A DNA stretch of 41,251 nucleotides from a virus, in IMG/VR virus record IMGVR_UViG_3300046787_000114, positions 1 to 41,251 of that record; one strand, given 5' to 3'. The notes beneath the pieces are model-generated. The model was not told where the DNA came from and did not search any database. It saw nothing but the letters and a program-made list of their open reading frames with translations. Of the stretch, positions 1 to 4,929 are shown piece after piece. Each line of letters starts with the position of its first letter. Within the stretch, counting starts at the first letter, position 1. The position numbers were made by a program, and so were the translations under genes.

Positions 1-127
1 TTGTTCTTGCCAGTAAAGTGTGGCTTAAGAGAGCAGCCATACTGGGCAAGCCATTGAATCAAGTCATCATCTAGGGCATAGCCCTTCTGATGAGCGTTAA
101 TCTCAACGCGAAACTCTTGAGGTCGGT
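1..127. repeat. terminal direct repeat, left copy (assembly overlap)
   Basis: These 127 bases are identical to the last 127 bases of the window, from TTGTTCTTGCC to CTTGAGGTCGGT. The repeat lies inside the terminase frame. Collapsing one copy gives one uninterrupted reading frame, so the sequence closes into a circle of 41,124 bp. The length equals a standard assembler k-mer, which favours an assembly overlap over a biological terminal repeat. Confidence 0.95.
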
Positions 128-1541
128 ACTTAGCAACCAACTCTTCAATCGTATTACGAATCTTCTGTGGCGTAGGTTCGCTCATGTTAATGCAATCAAG
201 CACGTAGATACGACCATCAAGGGCGTTGTAGTTAATTACCACAAAGGCTGAGTTACCAGTCATAGCAGGGTCAAAACCAATGATGGTATAACCACGTACT
301 TTTGCTGGATGCCCAGGTAGTTCTGGGTTTAGTACTCCACGCTTACGCGCTCCCTTGATACAACCTTGAACCAGCGGAGCGGGGAACGTTGAGTCCTCCG
401 CTATATCTTCCTGCTGGTACACCAGCGCCCAGGTAGAGGCGGTAACTTCACCGCGACGTTTATTTAGCGCTGGCCCGTCCCACTTAGGATACAAACCATC
501 TTCATCAACATCTTCCTCATCGTCGCCATCCCAAGGGATATTAGACTTAGGCCAGAGAGTCACCCAGTCTTTAGGCTTGTCTCCGTATTCAAGAACTGCA
601 GGCATAGCCATGTAGGTAAAGGGGCACTTGCCACTTGACCAGTACTTAGGCTCTCGTAGTTCTTTATAGAAATCTGTAGCGGCAATACGTGTGCCTACAA
701 TCAGCAACTTGCCGTTTTTACCCAGACGAGTGATAACTTCCTTCTGCAGCCAGTTAATCTGCTTCTCATACTCATGGGCGTTAGCCGTAGTAATGCAGTC
801 GTCTAGGATAATCAAGTCGGCGCGAGCGCCGTAAATCTGACCACCCATACCAAGGGCTTGGATAGTTGGGTCTTTCTCAGATGAATCACGCGCATCGCCA
901 CCAAGATAGACGGTGTCTACTTTCCAGGTATCTGCGTCATTTTTCCATCCGCCCTCAGGACCGAATGCATTCTGCATTTTCTGATAGCGCGGATGCGACA
1001 ACCTGTTTTTAATCGAATACACGAACTCGCGTGCTTTGTTCAACGTCTTAGAGACCACGATGATGCGGACGTTAGGGTTGATGGCGATACGGTAGGTTGA
1101 ATAGTTCACCGTTACTACGGTGGACTTAGCATGCTCAGGAGGGACGTTGACCAACATACGGGTCTCGTCTACCTTCTCATAGACCATGCTTGGGTGCAAC
1201 CAACTAGGGTCGCGCCCTTCAATCAAATCAATCCAGTCCTGATGGTGTGGGAACACCTTTGAGTCCAGGTACATCTCAGAGAACTGAGCAAATGAAATCT
1301 CTTCCTTGGGGATACCAAGGGCAACAAGGGAATTGGACTTAGAGTCTAACTTAGCCTGTTCAAGTTTACGGGCAAAGTCTGGGTCTCGGTAAATCCAGAT
1401 GCGGGCGGTATCGGGCTTAGAGCCAACCTTGGTCATGGCGTTTGCCAGACTCATACCCTCTGCAACCAGTAGGAGCACCTGCTCCTTAGCCTCGTTGCTC
1501 TTAGCCGTCTTGGGGTTAGTCGCCCCCTTTTCAAATGTCAT
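1..1541 (-). CDS. terL: terminase large subunit, N-terminal 513 codons (continues at 41124)
   Basis: ATPase and nuclease motor that packages DNA into the procapsid. The frame starts at ATG 1541-1539 and leaves the window at base 1. It continues in frame at 41124 and ends at 40776, giving 629 residues in total. Residues 1-70 are a helix-turn-helix of the kind found in small terminase subunits (SLANAMTKVGSKPDTARIWI, then DPDFARKL). The Walker A motif is VPPEHAKST near residues 133-141, Walker B is LIILDDC at 243-249, and the coupling motif VGTR is near 282-285. The nuclease domain begins with IIGFDPAM near residue 420, whose Asp is a likely metal ligand. No separate small terminase gene is visible, so the N-terminal segment may supply DNA recognition. 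It is the first protein gene of the minus-strand unit, 83 nt after the tRNA. Confidence 0.93.
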   Translation of the reverse strand, partial: MTFEKGATNPKTAKSNEAKEQVLLLVAEGMSLANAMTKVGSKPDTARIWIYRDPDFARKLEQAKLDSKSNSLVALGIPKEEISFAQFSEMYLDSKVFPHHQDWIDLIEGRDPSWLHPSMVYEKVDETRMLVNVPPEHAKSTVVTVNYSTYRIAINPNVRIIVVSKTLNKAREFVYSIKNRLSHPRYQKMQNAFGPEGGWKNDADTWKVDTVYLGGDARDSSEKDPTIQALGMGGQIYGARADLIILDDCITTANAHEYEKQINWLQKEVITRLGKNGKLLIVGTRIAATDFYKELREPKYWSSGKCPFTYMAMPAVLEYGDKPKDWVTLWPKSNIPWDGDDEEDVDEDGLYPKWDGPALNKRRGEVTASTWALVYQQEDIAEDSTFPAPLVQGCIKGARKRGVLNPELPGHPAKVRGYTIIGFDPAMTGNSAFVVINYNALDGRIYVLDCINMSEPTPQKIRNTIEELVAKYRPQEFRVEINAHQKGYALDDDLIQWLAQYGCSLKPHFTGKN

Positions 1542-1624
1542 CTAGCCCCCTAGAGTAAAGTTGTGGACAGTTGGTAAACAGGGTTGTCCAGCCCGCGGTC
1601 AGCCCCGAAGCGACTGAGGATGTG

Positions 1625-1695
1625 CAGACCCCCAAGGACTCGAACCTTGACAAACCGCTTTGGAGACGGTTGTGCTGCCATTACACTAGGGACCT
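1625..1695 (-). tRNA. tRNA-Trp (anticodon CCA)
   Basis: A 71-nt cloverleaf can be folded by hand on the minus strand. The acceptor stem is AGGTCCC with GGGGTCT (two G-T wobbles). The D-arm is GTGT/GCAC, the anticodon stem ACCGT/GCGGT encloses the loop CTCCAAA with anticodon CCA, the variable loop has 4 nt, and the T-arm is CAAGG-TTCGAGT-CCTTG. The discriminator base is G, and the 3' CCA is not encoded, so the host must add it. It lies between the putative late promoter and terL and is presumably co-transcribed with the late genes. It could raise decoding of UGG codons or replace a host tRNA damaged during infection; both are inference. Confidence 0.9.
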
Positions 1696-1863
1696 AAAAG
1701 ACCCAAGGCGAACCTTCCCATACCTTCTCATATGGGCCGCACACTAGGTACGTGGGTGAGCAAAAATAGACAGACTGCACCTGCCTTGTAGCAGTTTAGT
1801 ACAGACTATAGTAACAGATGTGAAGAAGGCTCTAAAAAGACTTCTGAACTATTTTAGTCTCTA

Positions 1864-1892
1864 TATATACTTAATCCGTTCAAACAGGTCAA
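1864..1892 (-). promoter_or_regulatory. probable sigma70-type promoter of the leftward late unit
   Basis: On the minus strand, TTGACC (1892-1887) is followed after exactly 17 nt by TATATA (1869-1864). The -35 box matches the consensus at five of six positions and the -10 box at four. Transcription would start near 1857 and run through the tRNA (1695) into terL (1541). No equally good candidate was found on the plus strand. The phage sigma-like factor could recognise other sequences, so this could be an early host-type promoter rather than the true late one. Confidence 0.5.
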
Positions 1893-2001
1893 ACGAACAT
1901 TTTCTGTAGATAAACTATAAAACTGCTGGTCAGACTGGGGGTATACTGTTGTACTAGAAATATTTTAGTAGAGATACTATACTATATTACAATCATATTT
2001 A

Positions 2002-2035
2002 ATAACTATGGGGTCATACTAGACCCAATAGTTAT
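2002..2035. promoter_or_regulatory. hairpin, 8+5 bp
   Basis: The arms ATAACTAT (2002-2009) and ATAGTTAT (2028-2035) pair over 8 bp. After a G-A mismatch they continue with GGGTC (2011-2015) and GACCC (2022-2026) around a 6-nt loop. The 3' arm is the start of a 19-nt sequence repeated after the hairpin at 2402-2450. Confidence 0.65.
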
Positions 2036-2045
2036 AGTCTGCGAC
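2027..2045 (+). repeat. 19-nt direct repeat, copy 1
   Basis: AATAGTTATAGTCTGCGAC recurs at 2442-2460 with one difference (A for G at the 11th base). Each copy contains the 3' arm of a hairpin plus a constant tail ATCTGCGAC or GTCTGCGAC outside the stem. Conservation of the unpaired tail suggests more than chance, for example a protein or RNA binding site. Confidence 0.75.
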
Positions 2046-2144
2046 TCTGTAGTACTGTTAGACTGAGTGCTAGACAGACAGCAGTCTAGACGCAGAGAAA
2101 AACCTATCTGCGCCCAGTTAGTTTAAACTGTATATACTGCGATT

Positions 2145-2281
2145 GCCTATGCTATAGGCTACCCCAATACAGTGGGGGATTGCATCCCCTAAACCCCTGC
2201 AGTCTGCCGATGAGTCATGCAGGCTGTCTTGCGAGCGACCACGCTATGCGGCGTGTCATAGCCACGCCCGCCGCGTTGCTC
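2145..2281. other. cluster of four inverted repeats
   Basis: Four hairpins follow each other. GCCTAT/ATAGGC at 2145-2159 has a 3-nt loop. GGGGAT/ATCCCC at 2175-2189 also has a 3-nt loop. CAGTCTGC/GCAGGCTG at 2200-2226 has one wobble. GAGCGAC/GTTGCTC (2233-2281) encloses GCTATG/CATAGC. The last has an outer and an inner helix with a long 3' bulge, loosely like the three elements further right. Confidence 0.55.
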
Positions 2282-2350
2282 AGTCAAGCCATCAGCATTT
2301 AGGTATATCTATCAGTCGCACCATCGTATCGAGGTTCCCAGCCTTGGCAA

Positions 2351-2393
2351 GTCAGACAAGAAGCCAAACCATTGGCTTCTAAGACTGTCTGAC
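2351..2393. ncRNA. structured element H1: two stacked helices with 3' AAG bulge
   Basis: The outer helix is GTCAGACA (2351-2358) with TGTCTGAC (2386-2393). It continues directly on the 5' side into the inner helix AGAAGCCAA (2359-2367) with TTGGCTTCT (2372-2380), closed by the 4-nt loop ACCA. The only unpaired internal bases are AAGAC (2381-2385) on the 3' side. H2 and H3 have the same plan with different bases. Whether it is a free RNA, a leader element or a DNA cruciform site is unknown. Confidence 0.6.
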
Positions 2394-2401
2394 GCTTGAT
2401 G

Positions 2402-2450
2402 ATAACGATTTGGATAACAATCATAAAGCCGATTGTTACCAAATAGTTAT
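2402..2450. promoter_or_regulatory. long hairpin, 19 paired positions
   Basis: ATAAC, ATTTGG and TAACAATC (2402-2422) pair with GATTGTTA, CCAAAT and GTTAT (2431-2450) around an 8-nt loop, interrupted by one mismatch and one single-base bulge. It does not share the AAG-bulge plan of H1-H3. Its 3' arm begins the second copy of the 19-nt repeat. Confidence 0.65.
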
Positions 2451-2460
2451 AATCTGCGAC
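2442..2460 (+). repeat. 19-nt direct repeat, copy 2
   Basis: AATAGTTATAATCTGCGAC is the second copy of the repeat at 2027-2045, with one mismatch. It again lies at the 3' edge of a hairpin. Confidence 0.75.
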
Positions 2461-2522
2461 CATTGCCAAGCCGATTACCCTGTTCTATAGTCAAGCGTTA
2501 CTATGGGAACACAGAAGGGGAA

Positions 2523-2563
2523 CGACAGCCTGAGCCTGCCAGCAGGCTCAAAGCGGGCTGTCG
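2523..2563. ncRNA. structured element H2: same plan as H1
   Basis: The outer helix is CGACAGCC (2523-2530) with GGCTGTCG (2556-2563). The inner helix is TGAGCCTG (2531-2538) with CAGGCTCA (2543-2550), around the 4-nt loop CCAG. A 3' bulge AAGCG lies at 2551-2555. The helix sequences differ from H1 and H3, but the lengths, the continuous 5' strand, the tetraloop size and the AAG start of the bulge are retained. Confidence 0.65.
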
Positions 2564-2566
2564 TAC

Positions 2567-2606
2567 GTTAGCCTGAATCCGTAATCGGATTCAAAGCATG
2601 GCTAAC
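2567..2606. ncRNA. structured element H3: same plan as H1
   Basis: The outer helix is GTTAGCC (2567-2573) with GGCTAAC (2600-2606). The inner helix is TGAATCCG (2574-2581) with CGGATTCA (2586-2593), around the loop TAAT. A 3' bulge AAGCAT lies at 2594-2599. It begins only three bases after H2, so the two form a tandem pair. Confidence 0.65.
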
Positions 2607-2614
2607 TTAGAATC

Positions 2615-2637
2615 CCTTTCCCAAAAACGGGGAAAGG
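2615..2637. terminator. GC hairpin before the first early gene
   Basis: CCTTTCCC (2615-2622) pairs with GGGAAAGG (2630-2637) around a 7-nt A-rich loop. No T-run follows on the plus strand (TCTAACCCCCCC comes next), so it is not a standard intrinsic terminator in that direction. It may be a pause or stability element. Confidence 0.4.
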
Positions 2638-2669
2638 TCTAACCCCCCCTTCTTCTCGATTCGATAATG

Positions 2670-2692
2670 CTATCTGATATCGCATCAGGTAG
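2670..2692 (+). promoter_or_regulatory. leader hairpin just upstream of the first early ribosome site
   Basis: CTATCTGAT (2670-2678) pairs with ATCAGGTAG (2684-2692), 9 bp with one wobble and a 5-nt loop. It ends about 8 bases before the AAAGGAGA ribosome site of the gene at 2714. It could protect the 5' end of the early mRNA or tune its translation. Confidence 0.5.
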
Positions 2693-2713
2693 TAACTACA
2701 AAGGAGAAAGACA

Positions 2714-3229
2714 ATGACCACTGTAACTGATTATGCACAGGACGGACTATCCCTCGCTAACATATGTCCAATGTGTATCGAGCAGGAGCAACTATGCGTA
2801 GACTGCGTAGACACAGCAGACGCACGACTAACAGATAAGGCTTACGCCTTAGTAGACGAAGGCAACACCCAGTACCGCAGAACTTGGTCACGCCAAGATG
2901 ACCAGCCTAGCGGTTCAGACTGGATTGGTTCCCAAACCTACGTCCGCCCACAGGGTTGGATAGTTAAGATGACAGAAATATGGAGCGATGAGTGCAAATT
3001 GGTGGAGTTGTCGGTCAAGTTCCTTGAGACCGACGAACCACTGGTACGTCATGAGTTTCTGCCACCTATCACCAACCTACAGGACGGTGGTGTGTATGAG
3101 GAACTATGGGAACTTGACGACCAGCGCCAAGCCTCACGCGAGCGTGAGTGTGGATACTGCCACCTCATGACACAGCGAATCTTTGCGACTTGCACATCAT
3201 GCGACAAACCAAGAAAGGTAGGTGAATAA
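2714..3229 (+). CDS. cysteine-rich zinc-binding protein, first early gene
   Basis: I do not recognise the family. The protein has 171 residues and two cysteine clusters that could each bind zinc. The N-terminal one is CPMCIEQEQLCVDC near residues 18-31. The C-terminal one is CGYCHLMTQRIFATCTSCDK near 146-165. The middle is acidic with several tryptophans. ATG 2714 is preceded by a strong AAAGGAGA site. It is the first gene after the structured region, so it may be among the first made. A role in taking over host transcription or metabolism is possible but not shown. Confidence 0.85.
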   Translation: MTTVTDYAQDGLSLANICPMCIEQEQLCVDCVDTADARLTDKAYALVDEGNTQYRRTWSRQDDQPSGSDWIGSQTYVRPQGWIVKMTEIWSDECKLVELSVKFLETDEPLVRHEFLPPITNLQDGGVYEELWELDDQRQASRERECGYCHLMTQRIFATCTSCDKPRKVGE

Positions 3230-3230
3230 C

Positions 3231-3311
3231 ATGACGGACATCCTCATCAACGAAGACGACTGCCCATGTACATATGGAAGTACATGCCCAACAGACGGCA
3301 AGCACAAGTAA
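3231..3311 (+). CDS. 26-residue Cys peptide
   Basis: A short frame starts one base after the stop of the preceding gene, with AGGTGA as a possible ribosome site inside that gene. The peptide contains CPCTYGSTCP, giving three cysteines in 26 residues. It ends just before the hairpin at 3322. Tight spacing and the cysteine pattern, shared with other tiny proteins of this phage, support it. No function is recognised. Confidence 0.5.
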   Translation: MTDILINEDDCPCTYGSTCPTDGKHK

Positions 3312-3321
3312 GAAACTGTTC

Positions 3322-3351
3322 GGTAGCCCTCTCCCCTACGGGAGGGCTACC
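3322..3351 (+). terminator. GC hairpin after the 26-residue gene
   Basis: GGTAGCCCT (3322-3330) pairs with AGGGCTACC (3343-3351). An inner CCC/GGG extends the stem after a 2-nt bulge. No T-run follows, so it may be an attenuator or RNA-stability element rather than a full terminator. Confidence 0.45.
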
Positions 3352-3397
3352 TGCCAGTAAGTAAGTATGTAATCAACCAACTAACAAGGAGAACAAA

Positions 3398-3748
3398 ATG
3401 CAGAACGTAATCACTATCACAGGTACTATCAAGAACATCCGTACATACACCAAAGAGGGCAAGGGAACAATGCTAACTGGCTGGTTTGACCAGCGTGACG
3501 TATCCCGTACCTCAGACGGAACCGCAGACCGAACAGTCTACGTAGTCGGTATGAACATCGTAGCCCTCGATGACTCCACAGTGGGTGAGATTCTCGGTGC
3601 ATCTAAGGCTGGCACAGAGGTTACCTTACCCGTCACTATCACAGGACGTATGGTCACACGCTTTGACCGCCGTCCAAACGTGCCTCAGGACAAGCAGTAC
3701 GCACCACAGTTGCAGTTGGAAGTACATGCAGTAGAAGTTAACGCTTAA
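3398..3748 (+). CDS. possible OB-fold single-stranded-DNA-binding-like protein
   Basis: The protein has 116 residues and looks all-beta. It starts NVITITGTIKNIRTYTKEGKG and later has VTLPVTITGRMVTRFDRR, then LQLEVHAVEV at the end. This alternation of strands with basic and aromatic residues resembles an OB fold, and an ssDNA-binding role would fit an early gene. There is no signature motif, so the call is tentative. ATG 3398 has the site AAGGAG eight bases upstream. A strong terminator follows seven bases after the stop and closes the first early block. Confidence 0.75.
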   Translation: MQNVITITGTIKNIRTYTKEGKGTMLTGWFDQRDVSRTSDGTADRTVYVVGMNIVALDDSTVGEILGASKAGTEVTLPVTITGRMVTRFDRRPNVPQDKQYAPQLQLEVHAVEVNA

Positions 3749-3754
3749 AGATTA

Positions 3755-3797
3755 GGGAGGGTGGGTGGCTAAGCAGTCACTCACTCTCCCTTTTTTT
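3755..3797 (+). terminator. strong intrinsic terminator of early block 1
   Basis: A 16-bp stem runs from GGGAGGGTGGGTGGCT (3755-3770) to AGTCACTCACTCTCCC (3775-3790) with a 4-nt AAGC loop, followed by seven T. Three of the pairs are G-U wobbles in the plus-strand RNA. In the minus-strand RNA these become A-C mismatches, so the hairpin is built to work in the plus direction. Confidence 0.92.
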
Positions 3798-3853
3798 ATA
3801 GTCAAGGCCCTTCGTATAAGTACAGACAACAGCGAGTCCACAAGGAGACAATC

Positions 3854-4033
3854 ATGTATCTATCAGCATCAGATTTCTACGCCATGTTCATAGCAGGTTC
3901 AATAGTCTGCTTCATTACTATCATGCTATTGATTGCTAACGTAACACTAAAAGCAAAAGTTAAGTTCTTACAAGACAGACTAAAGCATCAGCGCCGTGAG
4001 TGCATGCTAAATCATGCAAAGGTTCCCTTCTAA
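3854..4033 (+). CDS. small single-pass membrane protein
   Basis: This 59-residue protein has a hydrophobic segment at about residues 9-32 (YAMFIAGSIVCFITIMLLIA within it). A basic C-terminal tail, KAKVKFLQDRLKHQRRE, follows and would face the cytoplasm. The AAGGAG site is 7 bases before ATG 3854. The stop codon overlaps the start of the next frame (TAATG). It opens the second early block. The function is unknown; a superinfection-exclusion or membrane-remodelling role is only a guess. Confidence 0.75.
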   Translation: MYLSASDFYAMFIAGSIVCFITIMLLIANVTLKAKVKFLQDRLKHQRRECMLNHAKVPF

Positions 4034-4080
4034 TGTGCGGAGACCATCTAGTACCAGTAAAAGAATGTGGGTGTAGATAA
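4033..4080 (+). CDS. 15-residue Cys peptide, coupled on both sides
   Basis: MCGDHLVPVKECGCR is encoded between two TAATG junctions. Its ATG overlaps the stop of the membrane protein gene, and its own stop overlaps the ATG of the next gene. That exact coupling on both sides is the main reason to list it. It has three cysteines. It may encode a real micro-peptide or may only carry ribosomes to the next start. Confidence 0.4.
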   Translation: MCGDHLVPVKECGCR

Positions 4081-4217
4081 TGAGTGAGCCACAGTATTTA
4101 GAAGGAGATGACATCGCACTTAAAGACGAATGTGAATCATGCGGTTACTTTATATTTGAATGTGAGTGTGCACCCTACGACCCAGATACGTTACATGACC
4201 AGCGCTTTGAAGATTAA
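4080..4217 (+). CDS. 45-residue acidic zinc-ribbon-like protein
   Basis: The frame starts at ATG 4080, overlapping the preceding stop, and ends at 4217. It contains CESCGYFIFECEC, four cysteines spaced like a small zinc knuckle, in a very acidic background. It overlaps the next gene by 23 nt in another frame. No function is recognised; the motif resembles other tiny Cys-rich proteins of actinophages. Confidence 0.7.
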   Translation: MSEPQYLEGDDIALKDECESCGYFIFECECAPYDPDTLHDQRFED

Positions 4218-4359
4218 GTGCGAAAACTGTGGAGAACTAATCTACATTGACCAGTCATGGATAGCAGTACAAGAACGTATTCGTCAGGCGAGATACCATT
4301 CAGACTATACTGGATGCGTTGAATCAACGGATAGAAAGAGGCAAGTCCATGCAACATAA
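4195..4359 (+). CDS. 54-residue zinc-knuckle protein
   Basis: The reading frame extends upstream to 4108, but that part overlaps the whole preceding gene and lacks a ribosome site. ATG 4195 (MTSALKIKCENCGELIYI) is the likelier start. The protein has CENC plus a downstream Cys near GCVES. It overlaps the start of the transglycosylase gene by 11 nt, so translation is probably coupled. Function unknown. Confidence 0.65.
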   Translation: MTSALKIKCENCGELIYIDQSWIAVQERIRQARYHSDYTGCVESTDRKRQVHAT

Positions 4360-4780
4360 AAGATATGCAGCAATCATGTCTACCTTCTTACTAGCAATTG
4401 CTAGTCTGATTGGTATTCCCCTTAAGTCTACAGTCAAGCAATTGCATGATGTAGTAGACCCAACATGTGAACAGCCAAGTCCTAATTACTGGACACCTTA
4501 TATGTCTAAGACTTATGCACGTGGCTACATGGCTATTGAATACCCAACATGGGGTAGAGCAGAGTGGAGAGCACTGCTCAAACTATGGGGTAAGGAATCA
4601 GCATGGGACCACAATGCAGACAACCCTAACTCCACAGCATACGGAGTAGCACAAGTCCTAAAGACTAAGCCTGGAACCCCAGCCCCTCTCCAGATTGAGA
4701 AGGGGCTGGAGTATATCTCTCACAGATATGGAAAGCCTTCAATCGCTTGGTCTCATTGGCGAAAGCATGGGTGGTACTAA
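4349..4780 (+). CDS. secreted lytic transglycosylase-like protein
   Basis: The predicted product is a peptidoglycan-cleaving enzyme of about 143 residues. The N-terminus (HKRYAAIMSTFLLAIASLIG) is a signal peptide or membrane anchor. The C-terminal domain starts at WRALLKLWGKESAW, where the Glu is the likely catalytic acid. It continues with NPNSTAYGVAQVL and ends QIEKGLEYISHRYGKP...HGWY, a pattern I know from actinobacterial transglycosylases. The frame is open from 4319, but ATG 4349 has GAAAGAGG upstream and puts the signal peptide at the start. The location in an early, plus-strand unit is odd for a lysis enzyme. It could aid DNA entry, modify the wall early, or be packaged in virions. Confidence 0.85.
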   Translation: MQHKRYAAIMSTFLLAIASLIGIPLKSTVKQLHDVVDPTCEQPSPNYWTPYMSKTYARGYMAIEYPTWGRAEWRALLKLWGKESAWDHNADNPNSTAYGVAQVLKTKPGTPAPLQIEKGLEYISHRYGKPSIAWSHWRKHGWY

Positions 4781-4929
4781 TGAAGTATATAGTTCAAGTA
4801 GAAATTGAGGTTGAGGCAGATGATGACGACGCTGCTCTCTTCTGGGTGCGTGATGCAGTAACTATGTATGGCGTACCAATGTCAGTAAACAAATGGATAG
4901 CAACAACAATCAAAGGAGAAAACAAATGA
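4780..4929 (+). CDS. 49-residue acidic protein
   Basis: The ATG overlaps the stop of the transglycosylase gene (TAATG). The frame is open further upstream, but this start is the coupled one. The sequence begins KYIVQVEIEVEADDDDAA, a beta strand, acidic turn and helix pattern. That pattern resembles the C-terminal part of the protein at 6812-7225 (FDFEVEAEDEDDARTIIEE), so the two may be paralogues. Function unknown. Confidence 0.75.
   Translation: MKYIVQVEIEVEADDDDAALFWVRDAVTMYGVPMSVNKWIATTIKGENK

Larger units (their letters stand above)
1700..2713. other. divergent gene-free region rich in hairpins
   Basis: About 1 kb separates the leftward terminase/tRNA unit from the rightward early unit. 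I find no convincing gene in either strand. The left part (1700-2000) is AT-rich and holds the best minus-strand promoter. The right part (2000-2700) is a nearly continuous series of inverted repeats, listed separately. The pentamer CAGAC or its complement GTCTG occurs at 1771, 1802, 1931, 2037, 2075, 2202, 2353 and 2387, more than expected by chance. The region could be a replication origin, a long structured early leader, or a set of small RNAs. The sequence alone does not decide between these. Confidence 0.7.

Noticed and set aside
1-127. Genuine virion terminal repeat or cohesive-end region
   Set aside because: The length is exactly a common assembler k-mer, it lies inside terL, and trimming one copy restores the gene. 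A biological repeat would be expected near intergenic DNA or with a different length.
1625-1695. tRNA as a phage integration site (attP)
   Set aside because: No integrase gene, no second tRNA-like fragment and no repressor cassette were seen.
1949-1978. Plus-strand promoter TTGTAC with GATACT, 18-nt spacing
   Set aside because: Only four of six matches in each box and surrounded by AT-rich sequence that gives similar hits by chance. Recorded as unproven.
4108-4194. Upstream extension of the 54-residue zinc-knuckle gene
   Set aside because: It lies entirely inside the preceding gene in another frame and lacks a ribosome site. The start at 4195 is preferred.
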